Origin: an uncultured Ruminococcus sp.
GTDB lineage: Bacteria > Bacillota > Clostridia > Oscillospirales > Ruminococcaceae
Direction: 5' to 3'
NCBI GenBank assembly: GCA_934474025.1
Contig: CAKSMF010000001.1
Location: 186,001 to 250,000, forward strand
Length of the DNA: 64,000 nucleotides
Shown: in pieces, positions 33,996-43,900 of the stretch
Layout: the number at the start of each line of letters is the position of its first letter
Numbering within the stretch: position 1 is the stretch's first letter
The notes under the pieces: model-generated
Database searches by the model: none
Told to the model about the DNA's origin: nothing
What the model saw: the letters and a program-made list of their open reading frames with translations, nothing else
Program-made: the position numbers and the translations under genes

Positions 33996-34792
33996 TAAAG
34001 CTTATTGAACAGGAAAGCGAATTTGACCGTAATTTACTTTTGAAAACGCTATCCGGTCGTAAAATGCTTGCATATCTCAAAGCTTACGGAACAGGTTATG
34101 ATTTTTGCCGGTTTTATAAAATTTCTGATACAAACGGCATAGGTTTTATGTTTATGATAAATTCAACCCTTATTATTTGTGCTGATGACAATTTACAGGC
34201 TACCGATGAAATAAATCTTTTTGTAAGCATGAATCTGCCATTCAGAATAGAAGGTTGTCAGCATATTCTCAGAAATATAAAAATTCCACAGCACTATCAG
34301 CAACTTAATCGTACTATATTTGAACTTATTCCGGACGGTAAACCACTTGAATCTATTGAAGAATTCGTTGAATTTAATCCGAATTTGCCTGATGTTTATA
34401 AAATTTTAAGTGAAGGTTTTCCGAATATTGCGGATTTCTCATTGTGGTATACAGATACTTCACACAGATGCCGTCATGGTATCAGCCGTACTTTTACTTA
34501 TAAGCATTCTACAACCGCATCGGCGATATTCGATATTGAAAATGTTGTTTTAATAGGACAGGTCGCTACTACTGAATCAGCAAGGGGCAGGGGATATGCA
34601 AGAGAATTTCTCAAGTGGCTTGCAGGATTTTTTAATGGTTTAGGAAAAAAAGCTTACCTTATGGCTCTTGATATAAGAGTAAGTTTCTATCGTGAAATAG
34701 GATTCCGTGAAGTAGAACACGAAATAGTTCTCGAAAGAATAGACATTGAAAAAGAAAGTTTAATGAAAGGAAAACTTACAAATGAACAATAA
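33992..34792 (+). CDS. GNAT family acetyltransferase, two-domain
   Basis: A 266-residue protein. The C-terminal half is a GNAT domain with VATTESARGRGYAREFLKW as the acetyl-CoA loop and VSFYREIGFREV as the closing motif. The N-terminal half (about 130 residues) is less recognisable and may be a degenerate acetyltransferase lobe. Substrate unknown. It overlaps genes on both sides, so it belongs to the M42-YnbB operon. Confidence 0.82.
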   Translation: MIKLIEQESEFDRNLLLKTLSGRKMLAYLKAYGTGYDFCRFYKISDTNGIGFMFMINSTLIICADDNLQATDEINLFVSMNLPFRIEGCQHILRNIKIPQHYQQLNRTIFELIPDGKPLESIEEFVEFNPNLPDVYKILSEGFPNIADFSLWYTDTSHRCRHGISRTFTYKHSTTASAIFDIENVVLIGQVATTESARGRGYAREFLKWLAGFFNGLGKKAYLMALDIRVSFYREIGFREVEHEIVLERIDIEKESLMKGKLTNEQ

Positions 34793-36062
34793 ATTAAATG
34801 AAATTTATAATTTTGACAGTAAATTGCTTTCCCTTGCGGAACAGGCAGAAAAAAATTGTACAGAATCATTTCGCAGAATAAATGAAATTGCTGAATACAA
34901 CAATGCCAAAGTTCTGAAAGCTTTTTCTGATAACCGTGTGAGTGAACCATGTTTTTATGGTTCAACAGGATACGGTTACGGAGATATCGGACGTGATGTT
35001 ATTGACAAAGTTTTTGCACAGGCTCTTGGTGCAGAAGATGCTTTAGTAAGATTTAATTTTGTTTCCGGAACTCATGCTCTTTCAACTGCTCTTTTCGGTG
35101 TTTTAAGAACAGGTGACAAAATAGTTTCCATTACCGGAAAACCTTATGACACTCTTGAGGAAGTTATCGGAATTTCAGGAACAAAGGGCAATGGTTCGCT
35201 TATGGATTATGGCGTTGAATATGGTCAGGTAGATTTATTGCCAGATGGAACACCAAATTATTCCGAAATAGAAAAATCAGTAAAGGGTGCAAAAGTTGCA
35301 TACATACAAAGGTCAAGAGGATATTCTCTCAGACCTGCATTTACAGTTGATGATATTGAAAAAATGATTATTTCTGCTAAAAAATGTAATCCAGATGTTA
35401 TAGTAATGGTTGATAACTGTTATGGTGAGTTTGTTGAGGAAAGAGAACCTTTACAGGTAGGAGCAGATGTAATTATAGGTTCTCTTATCAAAAACGCTGG
35501 TGGCGGAATTGCTCGCACAGGCGGATATATTGCCGGAAGTACAGACCTTATTGAACAGTGTTCATATCGTCTGACCTGTGTCGGAATGGGTAAGGAAGTA
35601 GGCTGTACTCTTGGAATGAATCGTGAAATATTATTAGGATTTTTCTTTGCTCCGGACGTCGTTTCAAATGCAATTAAAACTTCTGCTTTTGCAAGTGAAC
35701 TTTTTACTATGCTTGGTTTTGAATGTTCTCCGCATAAGGACGATAAAAGAGGTGATATTATTACAGCTGTAAAGCTTGGCAATGAAAAACTTCTTACAGC
35801 GTTCTGTTGCGGTATTCAAAAAGGTGCTCCTGTTGATTCTTTCGTTACTCCGGAAGCATGGGATATGCCTGGATATTCCGACAAAGTAATAATGGCAGCA
35901 GGTGCTTTCACTAATGGTGCATCTATTGAACTTTCTGCTGACGCTCCTATTCGTGAACCTTTCGCCGTATGGATGCAAGGTGGAATTACTTATACAAGCG
36001 GTAAACTCGGCGTTATGCTTGCTGTTCAGGAAATGCTTGACAATGGTCTTATTTCATTGTAA
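34782..36062 (+). CDS. YnbB-type PLP enzyme (methionine gamma-lyase related)
   Basis: A 426-residue PLP-dependent enzyme of the group annotated as aluminium resistance protein or methionine gamma-lyase family. The start of the cofactor fold is FVSGTHALSTALFG; MVDNCYGEFVE holds the PLP aspartate and GSLIKNAGGGIA the Schiff-base lysine. The true reaction in this subfamily is not established; cystathionine/methionine lyase chemistry is the usual guess. It overlaps the GNAT gene by 11 nt and AAAGGAAA lies before ATG 34782. No terminator is obvious after it. Confidence 0.88.
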   Translation: MNNKLNEIYNFDSKLLSLAEQAEKNCTESFRRINEIAEYNNAKVLKAFSDNRVSEPCFYGSTGYGYGDIGRDVIDKVFAQALGAEDALVRFNFVSGTHALSTALFGVLRTGDKIVSITGKPYDTLEEVIGISGTKGNGSLMDYGVEYGQVDLLPDGTPNYSEIEKSVKGAKVAYIQRSRGYSLRPAFTVDDIEKMIISAKKCNPDVIVMVDNCYGEFVEEREPLQVGADVIIGSLIKNAGGGIARTGGYIAGSTDLIEQCSYRLTCVGMGKEVGCTLGMNREILLGFFFAPDVVSNAIKTSAFASELFTMLGFECSPHKDDKRGDIITAVKLGNEKLLTAFCCGIQKGAPVDSFVTPEAWDMPGYSDKVIMAAGAFTNGASIELSADAPIREPFAVWMQGGITYTSGKLGVMLAVQEMLDNGLISL

Positions 36063-36153
36063 TAATATTTTCTTATTTACTACAAACAGGTAATAATTTG
36101 ATTACAATTCAAATACAATTTCCGAAAATTCAGCAATATTAGTTTTTCAGCGG

Positions 36154-36182
36154 TTGACATTTGCCTGAAATGCTGTTAAAAT
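36154..36182 (+). promoter_or_regulatory. Promoter of the pseudokinase gene
   Basis: TTGACA (36154-36159), 17-nt spacer, TAAAAT (36177-36182). Transcription would start near 36189, after the ATG at 36185, which supports the TTG start at 36227. Confidence 0.78.
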
Positions 36183-36226
36183 AAATGTTGAAACAATATT
36201 ATCTTATTATAAAAGGAGGAGCAACT

Positions 36227-38317
36227 TTGGGAGAACATAAAATATGTTACAAGTGTATGAAAAAATACGATAACAGACTTTCAATATGTCCGTCATGCGG
36301 ATATGCTGAAAACACTCCGTCTAATCCCATGTATATATCTCCGGGAACTATACTTCATGACAGATATATTGTCGGCGTATTGCTTGAATACAACGGCGAA
36401 GGAGCTTCATATATTGCTCATGATGCATCAACAGAATGTACTGTTATGATAAGGGAATATATGCCTATAAACCTCTGCACACGTTCTGAAGAAGATTCTA
36501 CTGTTATAGTGAATCAGGAAGATTTGGCAAAATATAAGGCTTTTATGGCAGAATTTACTGCACTTAACAAATCACTTGCCCGTTTGCGTAATAATTCAAA
36601 TATAAATCCTATGCTTGATATGTTTATGGAAAATAATACAACATATGCTGTATTTGAACATATTGACGGTGTTAAAATGCTTGATTATCTTAAAGACAAT
36701 GCCGGTGAATTAAGCTGGGAACAAGTTTCAAAACTGTTCCCGCCATTGTTTACAACTCTTGGAATACTTCATAATTCAGGAATTATACACCGTGCAATCT
36801 GCCCCGATACCGTTTACATAACAAACAAAGGTGAACTTAAATTGACTGGTTTTTGTGTACCGGCAGTTCGTACAGCTGATGCAGGTCTTGAATATGAACT
36901 CTTTAAAGGTTATACCGCTCCGGAACAGTATTCTGCAAGCAGTAACAGCCGTCAAGGTTCATGGACTGATATATACGGCGTATGTGCTTTAATGTATCGT
37001 GCTTTGACCGGCTGTATGCCTGTTGACGCTATGCGAAGACTTAAAGATGATGAACTTTGTGAGCCATATATGTTAAGTGCAAAAATTCCTCATCATGTGT
37101 CTAAAGTCATAATGAAAGGTATGAATTTATCCGGTTGTGACCGTATACAGACTATTACTGACCTTGTTACAGAACTTTTTGAACAACAGAGTCCTAAAGT
37201 TATTCAGAATACCACATCTATAAATACATCAAATTATCAGAATCATCAATATAATCCGCCTGAACGTCATACAGACAGTCAGTATATTCCACGACAGGAA
37301 AATTATCAGAACAACAATTATAACAACAAAAATCAAGAGGATTACCGCTATGAAACGGTTGACCGTCTGAAAGTTCCGGTAATTATAGGAATACTTCTTA
37401 TTGCAATACTTATGATAATAGCAGTATTTATAATAAATATGATTACTGATACTCAGGCTGAACGTCAGAATAATTCCGCAAACCGTTATAATTCGGTTTC
37501 TACTTCTGATAATGTTGTTTCCAAAGACGAACTCGAACAGGAAACTGAAACAGAAACAATTGATACTCTTATGCCTGACCTTGTCGGAAAATTTTATGAA
37601 CTTTCAGAAGAAAAATATAAAGACTTCTTCACTCTTGAGGCTGAATTTGAATACAATAACGACTATGAAGCAGATATGATTTTCTGGCAGGAAGTTGAAC
37701 CCGGTGAACAGATTGTCGGAGGTCACACAACTATAAAAGTAAAAGTCAGCAAAGGCAAAGAAACAGCTATAATTCCAGAATTTGAGGGAATTAAAATAAA
37801 AGACTATGAAGCAAAACTCAAAGAAGCAGGAATTGTTAATTATTCTATACTTGCAACAAAAGCTACAGGGTTTGAACCAGATGTTGTAACAGGTTTGCAG
37901 GTCGAGGGTAAAGATGTTAAACCAGGTTCTACATTCAGCAACAAGGACGGAAAAAAACTTATAGTATACTACTATTCCGAGAATGTAACTATTGATAATG
38001 GTGATTTGGTTATTGATAATGGAAGTTCTTCAGAAAATGAACAGGAAGAAACTACTCAAAAAACAACTCAGAAACAAACTACTTCTCACTATATTGAACC
38101 GGTAACAACTCATGTAACTACAGTTGTACCTGCTACTACTCATTACGAAACACAACCACCAGTTACAGAACCTCCTGTAACAGACCCGCCAGTTACTGAC
38201 CCTCCTGTAACAGACCCACCAGTTACATCACCACCAGTAACCGACCCACCGGTTACATCACCACCAGTAACAGACGCTCCTATTGATTCAAATGAAGGTG
38301 ACTCCGGCGTTATCTGA
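36227..38317 (+). CDS. Membrane PASTA-domain pseudokinase with zinc ribbon
   Basis: A 696-residue single-pass membrane protein built like PknB/PrkC cell-wall-sensing kinases. In order: zinc ribbon CYKCMKKYDNRLSICPSCG (residues about 7-25); kinase-like domain (about 40-320); Asn/Gln-rich linker; membrane helix (about 383-405); two PASTA-like repeats (about 448-510 and 514-585); and a Thr then Pro-rich PPVTDPPVT tail, outside the cell. Catalytic residues are lost: IREYMP replaces the VAIK lysine, HRAICPD replaces HRD, and LTGFCVP replaces DFG. GYTAPEQY and the helical lobe remain. It should therefore bind or signal without phosphotransfer. TTG 36227 has AAGGAGGA seven bases upstream; ATG 36185 precedes the likely transcript start. 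Confidence 0.88.
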   Translation: MGEHKICYKCMKKYDNRLSICPSCGYAENTPSNPMYISPGTILHDRYIVGVLLEYNGEGASYIAHDASTECTVMIREYMPINLCTRSEEDSTVIVNQEDLAKYKAFMAEFTALNKSLARLRNNSNINPMLDMFMENNTTYAVFEHIDGVKMLDYLKDNAGELSWEQVSKLFPPLFTTLGILHNSGIIHRAICPDTVYITNKGELKLTGFCVPAVRTADAGLEYELFKGYTAPEQYSASSNSRQGSWTDIYGVCALMYRALTGCMPVDAMRRLKDDELCEPYMLSAKIPHHVSKVIMKGMNLSGCDRIQTITDLVTELFEQQSPKVIQNTTSINTSNYQNHQYNPPERHTDSQYIPRQENYQNNNYNNKNQEDYRYETVDRLKVPVIIGILLIAILMIIAVFIINMITDTQAERQNNSANRYNSVSTSDNVVSKDELEQETETETIDTLMPDLVGKFYELSEEKYKDFFTLEAEFEYNNDYEADMIFWQEVEPGEQIVGGHTTIKVKVSKGKETAIIPEFEGIKIKDYEAKLKEAGIVNYSILATKATGFEPDVVTGLQVEGKDVKPGSTFSNKDGKKLIVYYYSENVTIDNGDLVIDNGSSSENEQEETTQKTTQKQTTSHYIEPVTTHVTTVVPATTHYETQPPVTEPPVTDPPVTDPPVTDPPVTSPPVTDPPVTSPPVTDAPIDSNEGDSGVI
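38156..38280 (+). repeat. Coding tandem repeat, PPVT units
   Basis: About eight degenerate copies of a 15-nt unit (CCNGTNACNGANCCN pattern) encode PPVTDPPVTSP-type repeats at the C-terminus of the pseudokinase. It is a wall-spanning or surface-exposed linker type sequence and prone to copy-number change. Confidence 0.85.
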
Positions 38318-38325
38318 TAAAAATT

Positions 38326-38357
38326 AAAAGACTTCTGAATTTCAGAAGTCTTTTTTT
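38326..38357. terminator. Terminator after the pseudokinase gene
   Basis: AGACTTCTGAA (38329-38339) pairs with TTCAGAAGTCT (38341-38351), then a T run; A-rich on the left so may also act on the minus strand. Confidence 0.88.
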
Positions 38358-38358
38358 G

Positions 38359-38613
38359 TTATTCATTGTATTTTGATTCAAGCCATTTTATAAGTTCGTC
38401 GAAACCTTCCTGACTTTTTTCAAATTCTTTTTCATTCTCAATAGTGGCTTTCATTGAACAGAGCTTACCGTGCCATGTAAGGCATTTAAGATTACTTCCA
38501 TTTATTATTTTATAAGAAAAATCTTTCATACTTCCGGAATAATCATTTCCACTTTCAAAGTAATAAAATTTAGGTATTTCAAATATTTTTGATACACTTG
38601 TTTTTCCTGGCAT
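38359..38613 (-). CDS. Small conserved-looking protein of unknown function
   Basis: An 84-residue protein I do not recognise. It is hydrophilic with no signal peptide, contains LTWHGKLCSM and ends in an amphipathic helix (FDELIKWLESKYNE). GAAAGGATT within the end of the HAD gene serves as its ribosome site and it starts 4 nt after that stop, so it is cotranslated with the phosphatase. The convincing ribosome site and terminator make it a likely real gene. Confidence 0.65.
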   Translation of the reverse strand: MPGKTSVSKIFEIPKFYYFESGNDYSGSMKDFSYKIINGSNLKCLTWHGKLCSMKATIENEKEFEKSQEGFDELIKWLESKYNE

Positions 38614-38616
38614 AAT

Positions 38617-39276
38617 TCAAATCCTTTCAAAAAAGTCAACAGATTTATCAAGACTTTCATAGACTCCGCTTAACAAAGGTTTTATATTTTCATCTGGCTG
38701 AGTAAGGTCGGGAATCATAATTACTTTGCAACCAGCAGTATATGCCGATTTAATGCCATTTGGAGAGTCCTCGAAAGCCACACATTCGGTTGACGGAAGC
38801 CCGAGTTTTTCGGAAGCCGTAAGGTATATATCCGGAGCAGGTTTACCGTTTTTGACCATATCGCCACATATAATTGCATCAAAGTATTTATATGCATTGA
38901 TTTTTTTAAGATAACTTTCAGCACGGTCACGTTCTGTAGCAGTAGCAACAGCTATGCGGTAATTGTTTGTTTTGAGGTAGTCAAGGATTTCAAATAACCC
39001 TTTTTTTACTTCAAATCCGTATTTGTTTATATAATCGTTCATAAGAACAATACGTCTGTTGCGTATTTCATTGAATGGAAATTCCTCTCCAAAAATTCCT
39101 TTTAATAATGGTATCGAGTATTTTCTTGAAAGACTTCTTATTTCGTAAACATTTTCATCAGTCATATTGTAACCATATTCAAATGCAGATTCTTTCCAAA
39201 AACGCACAAGAAGTTTTTCTGTATCAATCATAAGACCGTCCATGTCAAATATTGCACCATTAATTTTTCTTTGCAT
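38617..39276 (-). CDS. HAD family phosphatase (beta-phosphoglucomutase-like)
   Basis: A 219-residue HAD superfamily hydrolase of subfamily IA. Motif I is AIFDMDGLMIDTE (nucleophile and acid/base Asp), motif II VATATERDR, motif III lysine in GKPAPDIYL, motif IV FEDSPNGIKSA. A helical cap lies between motifs I and II. A sugar phosphate is the likely substrate. ATG 39276 has AAAGGGGGA upstream; the frame runs further 5' without similarity and across a terminator. It lies downstream of glgA but separated by a terminator. Confidence 0.92.
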   Translation of the reverse strand: MQRKINGAIFDMDGLMIDTEKLLVRFWKESAFEYGYNMTDENVYEIRSLSRKYSIPLLKGIFGEEFPFNEIRNRRIVLMNDYINKYGFEVKKGLFEILDYLKTNNYRIAVATATERDRAESYLKKINAYKYFDAIICGDMVKNGKPAPDIYLTASEKLGLPSTECVAFEDSPNGIKSAYTAGCKVIMIPDLTQPDENIKPLLSGVYESLDKSVDFFERI

Positions 39277-39290
39277 AATTTTCCCCCTTT

Positions 39291-39322
39291 TAAAAACAGG
39301 GCAGACAGAAACCTGTCCGCCC
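39291..39322 (-). terminator. glgA terminator
   Basis: Minus strand GGGCGGACAG pairs with CTGTCTGCCC around a short loop, then TGTTTTTA. It separates glgA from the HAD gene. Confidence 0.8.
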
Positions 39323-39339
39323 ATAATTTTTTAAAAAAA

Positions 39340-40794
39340 TTACCAGTTAATAATCCAATTGTACATACCTTCGTACTGTTTAGCAGAACTGTTCCAAGAA
39401 TAATCAGTAGTCATTCCTCTGTAAACCATTTTGTCCCACTGGTCACGATGATTGAAGTATATGTGTTTTGAATAATTGATTATGCCAAGCATTTCATCTG
39501 CATTGTAGTTAGCGAATGAAAAACCTGTACCTGTACCGTCAAATTCATTGTAAGGTAAAACAGTATCTTTAAGACCGCCGGTTTCACGAACAATCGGCAC
39601 AGTACCATATCTGAGCGAAATAAGTTGTGTAAGACCACAAGGTTCAAAGAGTGACGGCATAAGCATAGCATCAGCAGCAGCATAAAGTTTGTGGGCGAGT
39701 TGGTCAGAATAAAGAATATTTGCAGAAACTCTTTCAGGATATTTCCACTGATAGTGTTTGAACATATTTTCGTATTTCTGGTCGCCTGTACCGATTACTA
39801 CAAACTGAGTGTTTTCATCGCAGATTTTTTCCATAGCATAACTTACAAGGTCAAGACCTTTCTGGTCAGTTAAGCGTGAAATTATAGCCATCATGTACTT
39901 ATTTTCATCAACAGGAAGTCCAAGTTCTTTCTGGAGTTCCATTTTATTCTGAGCCTTTTTCTTTTTGAAGTTTTTGGAATGATACTCTTTGAAAATATTT
40001 TTATCATTGTTAGGGTCAAAAACATTATAGTCAATTCCGTTAACAATACCACGCAGAGAAGCAGACCTTGCCCTGAGAAGTCCGTCAAGATGTTCGCCAT
40101 AGAATGGATACTTAATTTCTTCTGCATAAGTTTCGCTTACAGTTGTTATGTAGTCTGCATATACAAGACCACCTTTAAGCATATTTGCATTTTTATTAAA
40201 TTCAAGTTTATCAGAAGTGAACATATAATCCGGAAATGCTGTGTTATATTTGAAAGTATTAATATCCCATACACCCTGAAATTTAAGATTGTGAATAGTC
40301 ATGATAGTTTTTGTAGAACTGTAGAATGGGTGTGTTGCAAAAGTTGAGTGCATAAATACCGGAATAAGTGAAGCCTGCCAGTCGTGACAGTGGATAATGT
40401 CAGGACGGAATCCTATTACAGGAAGAATGGCAAGTACAGCTTTACAGAAGAAAGTGAATCTTTCTATATCCCATTTTAAATCAGGGGAATATGGAGTATC
40501 ACATTTGAAGTAATATTCATTATCTACAAAATAGAATTTTATACCATTATATTCATACTCCATGATACCAACATGGACATTATTTTCTCTTTTACCGTAG
40601 TCCATGTAGAAGTGAGTGACATATTTGAAGTTATCTCTGTATTTTGCAGGAATGCAAGTATAGTAAGGAAGAATCACTCTTACATCAAATTCGCTTCTGT
40701 TGAGGTACTTAGGAAGAGCTCCAACAACATCTGCGAGACCGCCGGTTTTTATGAACGGGACACATTCAGAGGCAGCGAATAAAATATTGTTCAT
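39340..40794 (-). CDS. glgA: Glycogen synthase (ADP-glucose)
   Basis: A 484-residue GT5 glycosyltransferase extending alpha-1,4-glucan from ADP-glucose. It begins MNNILFAASECVPFIKTGGLADV with the KTGGL substrate loop, and has CHDWQASLIPVF, GIDYNVFDP and the C-terminal MPSLFEPCGLTQL with the EPCGLTQ catalytic loop. ATG 40794 fits the family start; an ATG two codons upstream at 40800 is an alternative, both after AAGGAG. It is monocistronic here, without glgB/C/D next to it. Confidence 0.95.
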   Translation of the reverse strand: MNNILFAASECVPFIKTGGLADVVGALPKYLNRSEFDVRVILPYYTCIPAKYRDNFKYVTHFYMDYGKRENNVHVGIMEYEYNGIKFYFVDNEYYFKCDTPYSPDLKWDIERFTFFCKAVLAILPVIGFRPDIIHCHDWQASLIPVFMHSTFATHPFYSSTKTIMTIHNLKFQGVWDINTFKYNTAFPDYMFTSDKLEFNKNANMLKGGLVYADYITTVSETYAEEIKYPFYGEHLDGLLRARSASLRGIVNGIDYNVFDPNNDKNIFKEYHSKNFKKKKAQNKMELQKELGLPVDENKYMMAIISRLTDQKGLDLVSYAMEKICDENTQFVVIGTGDQKYENMFKHYQWKYPERVSANILYSDQLAHKLYAAADAMLMPSLFEPCGLTQLISLRYGTVPIVRETGGLKDTVLPYNEFDGTGTGFSFANYNADEMLGIINYSKHIYFNHRDQWDKMVYRGMTTDYSWNSSAKQYEGMYNWIINW

Positions 40795-40853
40795 TGTCAT
40801 CAAACTCCTTGCTTTATATATTACTGCTTTTAGTAGCAGTTCAGGATATTCAT

Positions 40854-40882
40854 ATTATACACCAAAAAACATTAGAAGTCAA
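40854..40882 (-). promoter_or_regulatory. glgA promoter
   Basis: Minus strand TTGACT (40882-40877), 17-nt spacer, TATAAT (40859-40854). Confidence 0.8.
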
Positions 40883-40930
40883 TACCAGAAAATGTCATAT
40901 TTAACAAAAAGTATAAAAAATTTTATTCAT

Positions 40931-40964
40931 CAAAAAAGAGGACAGAAAAAATCTATCCTCTTTT
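40931..40964 (-). terminator. purL terminator
   Basis: Minus strand AAAAGAGGATAGA pairs with TCTGTCCTCTTT with one wobble, then T run. Confidence 0.82.
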
Positions 40965-40971
40965 GTACTGA

Positions 40972-43900
40972 TTATTTAAAGTAGTTTACACCGCTTTCAA
41001 AAATTTTCTGGTCTTTGTTGCCAGTAACATTCTTACAGATGTAACTGCCTTTACGTTCAGAGTGACCCATTTTACCGAATACACGACCGTCAGGAGAAGT
41101 AATACCTTCAATAGCTTCAATGGAGGTATTAGGATTATAGCGGATATCCATAGTAGGATTACCTTCAATGTCAACATACTGAGTAGCAATTTGACCATTG
41201 TTGGCAAGTCTCTGAATAAGACTCTGAGGTGCTACAAATCTGCCTTCACCATGTGAAATAGGTACAGTGTGAATATCTCCCACTTCGCAACCGTAAAGCC
41301 ATGGTGATTTATTAGAAGCTATTCTTGTATTTACCATCATTGACTGGTGACGTGCAATTGTATTGAATGTAAGTGTAGGTGATTCTTCAGTCATATCAAC
41401 AATTTCACCGAATGGAACAAGACCGAGTTTTATTAAAGCCTGGAAACCATTACAGATACCGAGCATAAGACCGTCACGTTTTTTAAGGAGTTCGTGAACA
41501 GCGTCTTTGATTTTAGGATTGCGGAAGAATGCTGTAATAAATTTACCACTGCCTTCTGGTTCGTCACCGCCACTGAATCCGCCAGGAATCATTATAATCT
41601 GTGATTCCTTGATAGCCTTTTCAAAGTAATTTATACTGTCTTCGAGGTCTATCGCAGAGAGATTCTTTATAACAACTGTTTCAGCCTTAGCACCTGCTTT
41701 TTCAAATGCTCTTGCTGTATCGTATTCGCAGTTTGTACCAGGGAATACAGGTATAAGAACTTTAGGCTGTGCAACTTTTATAGATGCAGATTTCTTTTCA
41801 GTATTTTCATATGAATAAGTTTGCGGAGTAGTATCAGTAGTTTTTATTCTGCATGGGAATACAGGTTCAAGTTTGCTTTCCCATGCTCTCTGGAGGCTGT
41901 CAAGATTTACAGTATACTTTTCAGTGAAAATCTTATAATCAGAAATTGTCTTACCGATTACAAATTCGCCGTCCTGAGCGTTGCCGAGAACTTCAACAAT
42001 AAATGCACCATAGCAATGCTTATAGAGTTCAGTTGCAGTGAGATGTGCAGAAAATTCAAAACCAAGTCTGTTACCAAAGCACATTTTAGCAATACCCTCT
42101 GCAACACCGCCATAACCAAGTGTCCATACAGCATTTGCACGACCCTCTGCAATGAGTTTTTCAACCTTGTCAAAACAGTTTTTAAGGCTTGCAAATACAG
42201 GAAGTCCATTTCTGTCGTATTCAGGAGTAATCATTATAACATCGTTTCCGGCTTCTTTAAATTCAGTGGAAACAATTTTATTAGCCTGTGCTGTTGATAC
42301 TGCAAATGATACGAGTGTAGGTGGTACGTCTATATCTTCAAAAGTACCAGACATTGAGTCTTTACCGCCTATTGAACCGCAACCCATTTCAAGCTGTGCC
42401 TTAAATGCACCCAATAATGCGGAAAGAGGTTTGCCCCAACGCTTAGGGTCATTCTGAGTGCGTTCAAAATATTCTTGGAATGTGAGCCAACATTTTTTAT
42501 AAGAACCACCGGCAGCTACTATTTTAGAGATAGATTCAACTACTGCGAGCATAGCTCCATGATATGGACTCTTTGAAGAAATATCCGGATTATATCCCCA
42601 GCCCATAAGTGAACAAGTGTTAGTTTCGCCTTTGAGTACCGGAATCTTAGCAGCCATAGCTTGAGATGGTGTCATCTGATATACTCCGCCGAATGGCATT
42701 AAAACAGTTCCAGCACCGATTGTTGAGTCAAATTTTTCAATAAGACCTTTCTGTGAACATACATTAAGATTTGACATAATTTCTGTCCAAGTTTCAGCAC
42801 TGTCTGTGAAAGTTTCATCATCAGTGAATACAGGGTCTTCAACAACGATATCAGTATACTTTACAGCACCGTTTGAATTAAGGAAATCTCTTGAAAGGTC
42901 TACAATAGTGTGACCATTCCAGTTCATTTTAAGACGGGGTTCGTCAACAACGTCCGCAACAACGGTTGCCTGAAGATTTTCTTTTTTAGCTTCTGCCATA
43001 AATTTATCAACATCTTCAGGAGCAATAACTACAGCCATTCTTTCCTGTGATTCGCTGATAGCTATTTCAGTACCGTCAAGACCGTCATATTTTTTAGGAA
43101 CTGCATTGAGATTGATTATAAGACCGTCTGTAAGTTCGCCGATAGCAACTGATACGCCACCAGCACCAAAGTCATTACAACGTTTAATCATTTTTGTGAC
43201 ATCTGGATTTCTGAAAAGTCTTTGTAACTTTCTTTCTTCCGGCGGATTACCCTTCTGAACTTCTGCACCGCAGTTTTCGAGTGATTCGAGAGTATGGGAC
43301 TTTGAAGAACCTGTAGCACCACCGCAACCGTCACGACCTGTTTTACCTCCGAGGAGTATAACTATATCGCCTGCAACTGGTCTTTCACGACGGATATTTT
43401 CAGCCGGAGCAGCACCAACTACAGCACCTATTTCCATTCTTTTTGCAACATAGCCAGGGTGATAAACTTCTGCAACGTGTCCTGTAGCAAGTCCTATCTG
43501 GTTGCCGTAAGAACTATAACCATTTGATGCACCTACTGTAATTTTTCTCTGTGGAAGTTTTCCTGCAATAGTGTCTTCAACTGGAACAAGCGGATTTGCT
43601 GCACCGGTTACACGCATAGCTTGATAAACATATGAACGTCCTGAAAGCGGGTCACGGATAGCACCGCCGAGACAAGTTGCTGCACCGCCGAAAGGTTCAA
43701 TTTCAGTAGGGTGATTGTGGGTTTCGTTTTTGAACATTAAAATCCAGTCTTCCTGCTGTCCGTCTATATCAACTTTGATTTTTACGGAGCAAGCATTGAT
43801 TTCTTCGCTTTCATCGAGGTCATCGAGAAGTCCGTCTGCTTTAAGTTTCTTAGCAGCGATTGTAGCTAAATCCATAAGTGTGACTGGTTTTTTGGAGCGT

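Noticed and set aside
39979..40347. 122-codon plus-strand frame inside glgA
   Set aside because: Antisense shadow of glgA, with low-complexity cysteine-rich sequence and no start signals.
41821..42297. 158-codon plus-strand frame inside purL
   Set aside because: Antisense shadow of the purL reading frame; no ribosome site or promoter.
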